DNA of 5,480 nt from Clostridiales bacterium (GCA_031285815.1 JAITVM010000160.1:1-5480), one strand, 5' to 3'; positions 1-5,401 are shown, numbered from the stretch's first letter. A program made the numbers and translations. The notes: a model not told the origin generated them from the sequence alone.

Positions 1-29
1 ATAATAATAATTATAAAATACATTGTCAA
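1..29 (-). promoter_or_regulatory. sigma-A-like promoter pointing off the left edge
   Basis: On the minus strand a perfect -35 box TTGACA (29-24) is followed by a 17-base spacer and TATTAT (6-1), a 5 of 6 match to the -10 consensus. The match and the spacing are good. It lies inside the possible open frame at 1-90, and AT-rich DNA makes chance -10 boxes common, so only one of the two readings may be right. Confidence 0.35.
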
Positions 30-90
30 TAACGGGAGCCGCCGGTTTAATTCGCATGCCCATTTCCCTTAACCATGGGGGGCGCTTCAT
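1..90 (-). CDS. possible 5' part of an unidentified protein running off the left edge
   Basis: A minus-strand frame starts with ATG at 90 and stays open for 30 codons to position 1, beginning MKRPPWLREMGMRIKPAAPV. The DNA at 31-117 is clearly richer in G and C than the intergenic DNA elsewhere in the window, which argues for coding. There is no good ribosome binding site before the ATG at 90. A better one (AAGGGA) lies about 8 bases before an internal ATG at 57, so the true start may be there. It follows the coat-operon terminator in the same direction. I do not recognise the protein. The last codons (Tyr/Asn-rich) could equally be the -10 region of a promoter, so this call is weak. Confidence 0.25.
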   Translation of the reverse strand, partial: MKRPPWLREMGMRIKPAAPVIDNVFYNYYY

Positions 91-116
91 GCCCAATTGG
101 ATTAAGCCATTAAATA

Positions 117-139
117 CAAAAAAGCCTCTGCCGAGGCTC
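117..139 (-). terminator. rho-independent terminator of the coat operon
   Basis: The arms AGCCTC (123-128) and GAGGCT (133-138) enclose a 4-base loop. On the minus strand the hairpin is followed at once by a run of six T (123-118). It lies about 24 bases beyond the stop codon of the CotF-like gene, the expected place for the end of that operon. Confidence 0.85.
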
Positions 140-162
140 CAAAAAATTTTTTCAAAAATATT

Positions 163-453
163 TTACCTCATATTTGGCACCGGCCCTGCACCCTGCTGTG
201 CCGCCGCTTCACCCGTAAGTGCAGTTTTCGCTGAAGAAACTTCTTGGCTGCTTGCTTCTTCCGGGTCTGGGTAAAAACCTTTTTGGTTGGCTATCATATA
301 TAGGTCATATTGAAATTTCTCTTCATTATTACGCATGTTTTGAAATACCTGCCGCAAATTTTGATTATTGGTCTCTGTGATTATCTTTGCATAATTTGAA
401 ATACTAGATTTTACACCATTTAAAATATCCAGTACCATATCTTTTTCTTGCAT
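163..453 (-). CDS. CotF-family spore coat protein
   Basis: This 96-residue protein matches the Coat_F family (PF07875) of small, helical spore coat proteins. Residues 1-62 form the conserved part: two amphipathic helices, with the family's signature around residues 41-62 (RNNEEKFQYDLYMIANQKGF, followed by Tyr61 and Pro62). The tail after residue 66 is low in complexity and rich in Ala, Gly, Gln, Ser and Pro, as is common in coat proteins. There is no signal peptide; coat proteins are made in the mother cell and assembled on the spore surface. The start at 453 has an AGGAGGAG site 7 bases upstream. It is the second gene of a two-gene operon, 32 bases after the small coat-associated gene, and ends in a terminator. 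The exact role in the coat is not known from sequence. Confidence 0.85.
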   Translation of the reverse strand: MQEKDMVLDILNGVKSSISNYAKIITETNNQNLRQVFQNMRNNEEKFQYDLYMIANQKGFYPDPEEASSQEVSSAKTALTGEAAAQQGAGPVPNMR

Positions 454-485
454 AAATTTACTCCTCCTAGTAAGGCTATCCGCCC

Positions 486-668
486 TTAAAGCATTTGTAT
501 TAGGCTTTGGGCCGACTGCTTAGCCTCACCCGCCGCACTTTGAAACATCTGTTTTATTTCTGGGCTTTGGCATGAATTAGAATAGCTATTTAATTTTGAT
601 ACTAATATTTGATGAGCCGATACTAAATCTTTAATTGAAATTAGCTCTTTCCTTGTAAGGTTCGGCAT
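486..668 (-). CDS. small helical spore coat-associated protein
   Basis: This 60-residue protein begins MPNLTRKELISIKDLVSAHQ. It looks like two amphipathic helices (about residues 6-30 and 36-58) with a short break at SCQSPE, a pattern seen in the short clostridial coat proteins that precede CotF-like genes. I chose the ATG at 668 and not the in-frame ATG at 686: the latter lies inside the ribosome binding site (AGGAGG, about 10 bases before 668), so MRRWPS is translated Shine-Dalgarno sequence. The downstream CotF-family gene is 32 bases away on the same strand, so the two should be made together in the mother cell. Assignment rests on size, opening motif and neighbour; no catalytic residues are visible. 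Confidence 0.75.
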   Translation of the reverse strand: MPNLTRKELISIKDLVSAHQILVSKLNSYSNSCQSPEIKQMFQSAAGEAKQSAQSLIQML

Positions 669-693
669 ACTAGGCCACCTCCTCATATAATAT

Positions 694-725
694 ATTTATA
701 TATCAAACCCGTTTGATATATAAAT
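694..725. repeat. perfect 15-bp inverted repeat upstream of the coat operon
   Basis: The arm ATTTATATATCAAAC (694-708) is followed by a 2-base centre (CC) and its exact complement GTTTGATATATAAAT (711-725). It lies 26 bases upstream of the first coat gene's start codon. The tiny loop and the lack of a directly adjacent T run on either strand make an intrinsic terminator unlikely. A dyad operator for a dimeric regulator, or a hairpin in the coat mRNA leader, are the likely options. I cannot choose between them. Confidence 0.8.
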
Positions 726-758
726 GCTATTTTTTACATATATTATAAATTTATGCAT

Positions 759-790
759 AAAAAAACGCTACTATTTTGATAGTAACGTTT
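759..790 (-). terminator. rho-independent terminator downstream of the abrB-like gene
   Basis: The arms 763-774 and 779-790 pair over 12 positions around a TTTG loop. The only mismatch on the plus strand (C768/A785) becomes a G-U wobble in the minus-strand transcript. On that strand the hairpin runs into seven T (765-759). The plus strand has no T run after it, so the terminator works for minus-strand transcription coming from the abrB-like gene. It lies about 145 bases past that gene's stop, leaving room for the small ORF at 848-943. Confidence 0.8.
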
Positions 791-847
791 CGGCTATATA
801 ATTTTATGTAAAAGGCTATCCCGCTATTAGTTAAGGCAAAGCCGGTA

Positions 848-943
848 TTAATTGAAATCCACTTTGATGTATATTCTAACGTAACCTCCAGAAACAATTA
901 AAAATAAAACTAATATAGCCTGTAGAATTAATTGTCTAATCAA
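848..943 (-). CDS. possible 31-residue single-helix membrane peptide
   Basis: A frame with a TTG start (943-941) encodes 31 residues starting MIRQLILQAILVLFLIVSGG and ending in a charged tail with Arg, Lys and Asp. Residues 5-22 are long and hydrophobic enough for one membrane span, with Arg3 before it and Arg23 and Lys27 after it. The TTG overlaps the last codons and stop of the abrB-like gene by 8 bases, an arrangement suited to translational coupling. It ends 58 bases before the terminator of that transcript. Against it: no clear ribosome binding site upstream of the TTG, and chance hydrophobic frames are frequent in AT-rich DNA. I know no family for it. Confidence 0.3.
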   Translation of the reverse strand: MIRQLILQAILVLFLIVSGGYVRIYIKVDFN

Positions 944-1217
944 TTACTATAGAATTTTGTACAATTTCCAAACCAGCCATTTGAGCCATAGCTATAATTG
1001 ATTTTTTGGAAACCTTACGCCCTTTAAAATCAATAAGCCCTTCCATTTCACCAGTAAAAATATCAGCTGGTTCATATTTTTTAAGGATAATTTTATCATT
1101 GTCGATAAAAATCTCTAGAGAATCTTTTTCGCCAATGCTTAATGTCCTCCTCAATTCAATAGGTAAAACAACCCTACCAAGCTCGTCTACCTTTCTTACA
1201 ATTCCTGTTGATTTCAT
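936..1217 (-). CDS. AbrB-family transition-state transcriptional regulator
   Basis: The 93-residue protein has the AbrB/MazE-type swapped-hairpin DNA-binding domain in residues 1-50, nearly the canonical AbrB text: MKSTGIVRKVDELGRVVLPI, followed by ELRRTL and, later, KIILKKYEP. Such proteins are dimers or tetramers that bind AT-rich promoters and hold back post-exponential and sporulation genes until Spo0A relieves them (known for B. subtilis AbrB). The C-terminal part (51-93) lacks the four cysteines found in many clostridial AbrB proteins: the matching positions are Asp52, Thr55, Ser70 and Ser73. It contains a TGE at 55-57 like the Bacillus form. The start at 1217 has AGGAGGG (1228-1222) 4 bases upstream. 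A sigma-A promoter lies at 1251-1279. Whether it is the orthologue of abrB or a paralogue such as abh cannot be told here. Confidence 0.9.
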   Translation of the reverse strand: MKSTGIVRKVDELGRVVLPIELRRTLSIGEKDSLEIFIDNDKIILKKYEPADIFTGEMEGLIDFKGRKVSKKSIIAMAQMAGLEIVQNSIVID

Positions 1218-1250
1218 AATTCCCTCCTAACAAAATCATTGGATTAGAAC

Positions 1251-1279
1251 ATCTTAACATAACTACCATAAAAAGTCAA
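1251..1279 (-). promoter_or_regulatory. sigma-A promoter of the abrB-like gene
   Basis: On the minus strand a -35 box TTGACT (1279-1274, 5 of 6) is followed by a 17-base spacer and TAAGAT (1256-1251, 4 of 6). The weaker -10 box is preceded by TG one base away, an extended -10 element. Transcription would start near 1244, giving a leader of about 27 bases that just contains the ribosome binding site. A vegetative promoter fits a transition-state regulator. Confidence 0.65.
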
Positions 1280-1624
1280 ACACTAACAACAATTTCTTTT
1301 CATTGATAAATAATACTAATATTATACATAAAACACAATAATTCATAAATATACCAAAGGATTTTTTCAAAAATTACATTTCCATTACAGGTAATTTATG
1401 AACGCCTATATTTTATATCGTCATCAAAGAGTAAAAATTTACATATTTTATAGCAATTTAATCATTTTTATCAAACCTAAAAAAATAATGTAAAGCAGGA
1501 TTCAATTAGTATTAATATTACACTGTGTAATTACATCTTCACAACAAGATAGATTTTTGTAAAAAAATCGCCTATTTGTTGTAATAAATTTATTTTTACA
1601 TTAAAAATCAAAATATTATATTTA
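1280..1624. other. AT-rich non-coding stretch between divergent abrB-like and spmA genes
   Basis: No convincing gene lies here. The stretch holds an odd-centred palindrome ATTACAC-T-GTGTAAT (1517-1531) and a long imperfect hairpin (1541-1582). In the hairpin, ACAACAA pairs with TTGTTGT, ATA with TAT and GATTTTT with AAAAATC around a GTAA loop. The DNA is very rich in A and T with many short A and T tracts. AbrB-type regulators favour such DNA, so autoregulation or control of spmA from here is possible but is inference. Confidence 0.5.
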
Positions 1625-1653
1625 GCATGTTCTTTATAGCTTTGTCATATAAT
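1625..1653 (+). promoter_or_regulatory. sigma-E-like mother-cell promoter of spmA
   Basis: GCATGTT (1625-1631) matches the sigma-E -35 consensus KMATATT at 6 of 7 positions. After a 14-base spacer, CATATAAT (1646-1653) matches the -10 consensus CATACAAT at 7 of 8. Spacing of 14-15 is normal for sigma-E. The spmA/spmB genes of B. subtilis are known to be under sigma-E, which supports the call. Transcription would start near 1660, about 73 bases before the spmA start codon. Confidence 0.6.
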
Positions 1654-1664
1654 TTAAAAACACA

Positions 1665-1691
1665 GCCCCTAGGGGCAACCATACCTGGGGC
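1665..1691 (+). promoter_or_regulatory. GC-rich hairpin region in the spmA leader
   Basis: A perfect 12-base palindrome GCCCCTAGGGGC (1665-1676) is followed by CCTGGGGC (1684-1691). The first GCCCC can pair either with GGGGC at 1672-1676 or, together with AGG (1671-1673) and one bulged T, with CCTGGGGC. The two pairings exclude each other. It lies at the very start of the predicted spmA transcript. I do not recognise a riboswitch class. Confidence 0.4.
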
Positions 1692-1732
1692 CCAAACTAA
1701 TTTAAAATTAACAAAATACTTGGAGTGGTTAT

Positions 1733-2308
1733 ATGCTTAATTATTTATGGGGCGGCATGATTTTAATAGGTATTATTGTTTCAGCTTTAAATGGTAGGCT
1801 GCCTGACGTAACTACAAATATTATTGGCTCATCGGATGAAACAATCCAAATTATTTTAAAACTAGCCGGGACTGTATGCATGTGGTCGGGGCTTATGAAA
1901 GTAGCCGAAAAATCCGGATTAGTGGAATCGCTTTCAAAAAAAATGAGGCCTATACTAAAATATTTATTTCCTGATATACCTAAAAACCATAAGTCATTAG
2001 ATTATATTGCAACAAATATGATAGCAAATATTTTAGGGCTGGGGTGGGCCGCTACACCTGCCGGGCTTGTTGCTATGGAAGAGCTGCAAAAATTAAACAA
2101 AGATAAAAAAACAGCTTCAAAAAGTATGTGCATGTTTATGATAATAAATATGTCATCACTACAATTAATTACGGTTAATATATTATCCTATAGGACAGCA
2201 TATGGTTCTACTAACCCGGCGGAAATCTTGGCACCAGGGATTTTAGCCACGCTTGTATCTACAATCGCCGGCGTCCTATACGCAAAATTTAAAGAAAGGT
2301 GGGGTTAA
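1733..2308 (+). CDS. spmA: spore maturation protein A
   Basis: This 191-residue integral membrane protein belongs to the nucleoside-recognition ('Gate', PF07670) family and matches SpmA in length and layout. Hydrophobic segments lie near residues 4-20, 38-56, 95-115, 132-152 and 164-185. The conserved core is NMIANILGLGWAATP at 95-109, with Trp105 where Bacillus SpmA has Asn (GLGNAATP), followed by AMEELQKLN. In B. subtilis and C. perfringens SpmA works with SpmB in lowering spore core water and so in heat resistance; the transported or bound substrate is unknown. The ATG at 1733 has a GGAGTGG site 5-7 bases upstream, and a sigma-E-like promoter precedes it. Its TAA abuts the spmB ATG with no gap, so the two are almost certainly co-translated. 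Confidence 0.95.
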   Translation: MLNYLWGGMILIGIIVSALNGRLPDVTTNIIGSSDETIQIILKLAGTVCMWSGLMKVAEKSGLVESLSKKMRPILKYLFPDIPKNHKSLDYIATNMIANILGLGWAATPAGLVAMEELQKLNKDKKTASKSMCMFMIINMSSLQLITVNILSYRTAYGSTNPAEILAPGILATLVSTIAGVLYAKFKERWG

Positions 2309-2836
2309 ATGGAATTAATGTTGTTCCTTTCATATTTAATAATGCCTACAATGTTTATAATTATAATAACTTATGGGTTCTTGCAAAAAGTAAATATTTT
2401 CGATGCATTTATAGAAGGCGCATTTTCCGGTGCAAAAACAGTTTTCAGCATATTCCCTACTTTTCTTGGTTTAATGCTTGCTGTCACCTTGCTAAGCTCT
2501 TCAGGTACATTAGAAATTATTTCAAAATTATTAAAGCCCCTCTGTAATTTAGTAGGGCTGCCCAGCGAAACAATACCACTTATTTTTATGCGGCTTGTTT
2601 CGTCCTCTGCATCTACATCATTGTTGTTAGATATATTTAAAAATTACGGCCCCGATTCATTTGTTGGCAAATTTGTATCAATCATGATGAGCTGTACAGA
2701 AACCGTATTCTATACTATGAGCGTTTATTTTATAAGCGTAAAAATAACAAAAACCAAATATACCCTTGCAGGGGCATTAATAGCTAACCTAGCCGGCGTA
2801 ATTGCATCACTGTACATAACAAGGTTTTTATTTTGA
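2309..2836 (+). CDS. spmB: spore maturation protein B
   Basis: This 175-residue membrane protein is the standard partner of SpmA and has the same Gate-type fold. Hydrophobic segments lie near residues 3-22, 48-64, 84-100, 122-145 and 152-172. The diagnostic stretch is at 108-131: DIFKNYGPDSFVGK, then MMSCTET, very close to the SpmB consensus. Residues 95-102 read RLVSSSAS where many homologues have RPISGSAS, a mild divergence. It acts in the mother-cell or forespore membrane during late sporulation and with SpmA affects core dehydration and cortex properties. Its ribosome binding site (AGGTGG, 2297-2302) lies inside the last codons of spmA, 6 bases before the ATG, which links its translation to that gene. 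No clear terminator follows, so transcription may continue into the amidase gene. Confidence 0.95.
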   Translation: MELMLFLSYLIMPTMFIIIITYGFLQKVNIFDAFIEGAFSGAKTVFSIFPTFLGLMLAVTLLSSSGTLEIISKLLKPLCNLVGLPSETIPLIFMRLVSSSASTSLLLDIFKNYGPDSFVGKFVSIMMSCTETVFYTMSVYFISVKITKTKYTLAGALIANLAGVIASLYITRFLF

Positions 2837-2918
2837 TTAAAAAAATCAAGCCCTAAGCCTTTCATAGCCAATCACCCTATCTATCTTCAAACATATACTA
2901 AAACAGGGGGTAGATACT

Positions 2919-3404
2919 ATGATTTATGACCGCTATAACCGTAAAAAAGCAATTGAATATGCACACACATGGGCGTTGCGCCGTAACCCAGAATATTATA
3001 ATTTTGACGGCCTGGGCGGGGACTGCACGAACTTTATATCACAATGCATCTATGCCGGGTGCGGCATTATGAACTACAAGCGTGATATTGGCTGGTATTA
3101 CAATTCTCAATATGATAGGTCTGCCGCATGGACTAGTGTTGAGCATTTGCACCGTTTTTTAACCACTAATACCAGCAACGGCCCCTATGCTACAGAAATC
3201 CCATTAGAATATGCTGAGCCAGGGGATATAATCCAGTTGAGCTACAACGGTAAAATTTTTGGGCACTCATTATTTATTGTCGAGGTTGAACCAAAAATAC
3301 TTGTAGCCCAACATTCAAGCTTAAATTTTGATAATAGGGCATTTGATACTTATTTGTATCAAACCTCACGCCTGCTTCATATTGAAGGGGTTATATCTTT
3401 TTAG
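2919..3404 (+). CDS. Amidase_6-domain protein (putative cell-wall or spore amidase)
   Basis: The whole 161-residue protein is a single putative amidase domain (Amidase_6, PF12671), a papain/NlpC-P60-like fold. Conserved parts are YNRKKAIEYAHTWALRRNPE at 6-25, GGDCTNFISQC at 33-43 with the likely catalytic Cys36, GWYYNS at 58-63, PGDIIQLSY at 101-109 and FGHSLFIVE at 114-122 with the likely catalytic His116. A third polar residue may come from the QHSS motif (His132). There is no signal peptide or membrane anchor, so it acts in the cytosol or is released by mother-cell lysis. The start has AGGGGG (2905-2910) 8 bases upstream. It follows spmB after 82 bases on the same strand with no strong hairpin between. 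A role in the spore cortex or coat is inferred from the neighbours; the substrate is unknown. Confidence 0.9.
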   Translation: MIYDRYNRKKAIEYAHTWALRRNPEYYNFDGLGGDCTNFISQCIYAGCGIMNYKRDIGWYYNSQYDRSAAWTSVEHLHRFLTTNTSNGPYATEIPLEYAEPGDIIQLSYNGKIFGHSLFIVEVEPKILVAQHSSLNFDNRAFDTYLYQTSRLLHIEGVISF

Positions 3405-3413
3405 GGAACCATA

Positions 3414-3460
3414 AATATTAAAGCCAACAAACTTAAAACAGATTTGTTGGCTTTAATATT
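3414..3460. terminator. bidirectional terminator between convergent genes
   Basis: Perfect 18-base arms AATATTAAAGCCAACAAA (3414-3431) and TTTGTTGGCTTTAATATT (3443-3460) flank an 11-base loop. The GC-containing core (AAAGCCAACAAA) is followed by T-rich DNA on both strands. It begins 10 bases after the amidase stop, and on the minus strand its arm includes part of the stop codon (3461-3459) of the oxidoreductase gene. It therefore serves both transcripts. Confidence 0.9.
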
Positions 3461-4952
3461 ATTTTGATTCATGGTAGGACTCTTCGGAATTAACTGCCCA
3501 AATATTTTCTTTCCCTGCATATCCAGAATTTATATTTTTAACAGCCTCAAAGGCAGTCAAGATAGAATGGTCCATATTATTATAGCGGTGTTGGCCGTTC
3601 CTGCCTACCAGGTATAAATTCTTAAATTTATCGGTGTAGCTTTTTAGCACATCAAACCTGCTATAAGAACCAAAATAAGCGGGGTAAGCCTTAGGGGCCT
3701 TAACCACATGTGCTTCTATTATATCTTTTTTATTTGCTATGCCTAATTTAACAAGCTCTGAAATAGCCATCCGGGTAAATTCTTTTTCACCCATCGACCA
3801 TAAATCGTCACCTTCGTTACAAAAATATTCCAAGCCAATAAAAATATTGCGTTTATCTTTTACCATAAACGGCGACCAGTTATTAAATATTTGTACCCTC
3901 CCTAATTTAACATCCGGCTCTTGAATATAGATCCAGTTATCCTTAACCCTTCTTTTTTTATTTTTGGTGCTACGTAAATTAATGTTTTTTAATAAAACCC
4001 CCACAGCTATAAAATCCCTATAAAGAAGGCCATCCGCCACAGATTTCGCTTCCCCCGGCACAGATTCCAAGCTATTTATTAAATCCTTCACAGGCATGCT
4101 GGAAATAAAATAATCAGCTACAACATTTTCAATATCCCCATCCTGCCCTAAGACATCTACAGAAACTATTCTATCGCCTTCATTATAAATCTTGATTATT
4201 TTACTATTTTTATAAATCTCCCCGCCCTTTTCTTGAACCCGGGCAGCAACCTCTTCCCAAAATTCGCCTGGCCCATACTTAGGGTATAAAAATTTTTCAA
4301 TCAAAGTAGTCTCTAAATTCTTTTGCCTAACATTTATTTTTAGAAAAGGTTTTTTTATGGCGTGAATAATAGCTTTCATAATAGAAAGCCCCTTAACCCT
4401 TTGTGCGCCCCAATCCGGGCTAATTTCAGAACAAGGCATGCCCCATACTTTCTCCGTATACTCTTTAAAAAAAGTTTTATATAGCTCCCGCCCAAACCGG
4501 CTTATGAAAAAATCCTCTAAAGAGTTAATTTCTTTCTTTTTAAAAACTAATGAGCTTAAGTAGCTAAACCCAATTTTCATAGTTTTTATAAAACCCAAAT
4601 TTTTAATGGTTTGGTATGATAATGTTACCGGGTAATCAAAAAATTTCCTCATATATAATATCCGTGAAACCCTATTTCTTGTCATGAAGATTTTATCAAG
4701 GGCCCTATAATTTTTCCTATCTTCAGAAAAAGGCATCACTTCTTTCCAAAAATCCATAACTTCGTCAGATTTTGAAAAAAACCTATGCCCCCCTAAATCC
4801 ATCCTATTCCCGTTAAAATTAACAGTTTGTGAAATACCGCCTATATTATTTGACAATTCGTAAATAACCGGCTTAACATCTGTTGATTTAAGCATCTGGT
4901 ATGCAGCAGAAAGCCCTGAAGGGCCAGCCCCAATTATTACTGCTTTTTTCAT
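3459..4952 (-). CDS. FAD-dependent oxidoreductase of the UDP-galactopyranose mutase/protoporphyrinogen-oxidase-like group
   Basis: The 497-residue protein opens with a Rossmann FAD/NAD-binding motif (GAGPSG, 8-13), then YELSNNIGGISQT and DLGGHRFFS, as in COG1232 flavoproteins and UDP-galactopyranose mutase relatives. A second FAD-contact region near the C-terminus reads YLVGRNGQHRYNNMDHS (447-463). The C-terminal tail (NIWAVNSEESYH) looks typical of the subgroup found beside glycosyltransferases and GtrA. No signal peptide or membrane helix is seen, so it is cytosolic. The reaction is not known; a sugar-nucleotide or lipid-linked sugar substrate is inferred from the operon. The ATG at 4952 has GAGGAGG about 8 bases upstream and overlaps the gtrA-like stop by one base (TAATG), so translation is coupled. 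It is not a classical Glf: length and N-terminus fit the longer COG1232 group. Confidence 0.8.
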   Translation of the reverse strand: MKKAVIIGAGPSGLSAAYQMLKSTDVKPVIYELSNNIGGISQTVNFNGNRMDLGGHRFFSKSDEVMDFWKEVMPFSEDRKNYRALDKIFMTRNRVSRILYMRKFFDYPVTLSYQTIKNLGFIKTMKIGFSYLSSLVFKKKEINSLEDFFISRFGRELYKTFFKEYTEKVWGMPCSEISPDWGAQRVKGLSIMKAIIHAIKKPFLKINVRQKNLETTLIEKFLYPKYGPGEFWEEVAARVQEKGGEIYKNSKIIKIYNEGDRIVSVDVLGQDGDIENVVADYFISSMPVKDLINSLESVPGEAKSVADGLLYRDFIAVGVLLKNINLRSTKNKKRRVKDNWIYIQEPDVKLGRVQIFNNWSPFMVKDKRNIFIGLEYFCNEGDDLWSMGEKEFTRMAISELVKLGIANKKDIIEAHVVKAPKAYPAYFGSYSRFDVLKSYTDKFKNLYLVGRNGQHRYNNMDHSILTAFEAVKNINSGYAGKENIWAVNSEESYHESK

Positions 4953-5401
4953 TATCTTTCCTCCTCTGTATTGTTATATATAAATATCTTCCTCGCTAAA
5001 AAGTTCCAAACAAAAGATATTACAGTCGCGAAAAATTTTGCAACCGGCTCAAAAATATTAAACCTATTATAAAGCAGCCATACGAAAGCTGTATTTATAA
5101 AAAGCCCAATAACGCCTATGATTGTAAACATTATAAATTCCACATTCTTTGATTTGTTACTGTAGCCTTTAAAAAAAATTGACCTTGATAAAGCGAAATT
5201 CACGGACAAGCCTAATGTAAACGCCAAAATATTTGAAACTACCAGCCTGGCATCATCATTTTGTATAATACCCGAAAAGGCATATAAAGCGCAAAAATTA
5301 AATGTAGCATAGTCAACCGCAGTTGCCAGCCCGCCTACTATTAGAAACTTAATAAAATCCTGCAGGTTTTTCGGTAACCGGCAATAAACCCTTTTAAACA
5401 A
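4952..5401 (-). CDS. GtrA-family membrane protein
   Basis: The 149-residue protein has four hydrophobic segments (about 18-42, 53-73, 88-111 and 119-140) and the GtrA (PF04138) signatures FLIVGG at 19-24, VNFALSRSIFF at 67-77 and VWNFLARKIFIY at 131-142. GtrA proteins are thought to help move undecaprenyl- or dolichyl-linked sugars across the membrane for modification of surface polymers. The start is TTG at 5401. It is the only usable initiator between the in-frame stop near 5437 and the conserved domain, with a GGAAAGGCGGG site 6 bases before it. Downstream it overlaps the oxidoreductase ATG by one base. An upstream glycosyltransferase partner is expected in such operons and may lie beyond the right edge. 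Confidence 0.9.
   Translation of the reverse strand: MFKRVYCRLPKNLQDFIKFLIVGGLATAVDYATFNFCALYAFSGIIQNDDARLVVSNILAFTLGLSVNFALSRSIFFKGYSNKSKNVEFIMFTIIGVIGLFINTAFVWLLYNRFNIFEPVAKFFATVISFVWNFLARKIFIYNNTEEER

Noticed and set aside
23..274. Plus-strand frame of 83 codons starting with TTG
   Set aside because: It runs antisense through the CotF-like gene and across the terminator hairpin, has no ribosome binding site and no family resemblance.
741..770. Sigma-A -10 box TATAAT (747-742) on the minus strand for the coat operon
   Set aside because: The -35 position 17 bases upstream reads TAGCGT, inside the terminator stem, with almost no match; coat genes are expected to use sporulation sigma factors.
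1006..1230. Plus-strand frame of 74 codons
   Set aside because: It is the antisense shadow of the abrB-like gene, whose protein is clearly recognisable.
1398..1493. 31-codon plus-strand frame (starts MNAYILYRHQ) in the abrB-spmA intergenic region
   Set aside because: It has only a weak AGG site before it, and its Ile/Lys/Tyr/Phe-rich content is what AT-rich non-coding DNA gives by chance.
2299..2547. Plus-strand frame of 82 codons overlapping spmB
   Set aside because: It is an out-of-frame shadow; spmB in the other frame has the conserved motifs and ribosome binding site.
2832..2850. Possible terminator after spmB (TTGATT...AATCAA)
   Set aside because: The stem is only about 5-6 AT-rich pairs with an A-only loop and no following T run, so it should not stop transcription.
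2873..2900. Sigma-K-like promoter (CAC, 16 bases, CATATACTA) before the amidase gene
   Set aside because: The match is good, but transcription would begin near 2907, inside the ribosome binding site at 2905-2910, so it is probably accidental or of little use.
3739..3924. Plus-strand frame of 61 codons
   Set aside because: It lies antisense inside the oxidoreductase gene with no start signal or family resemblance.
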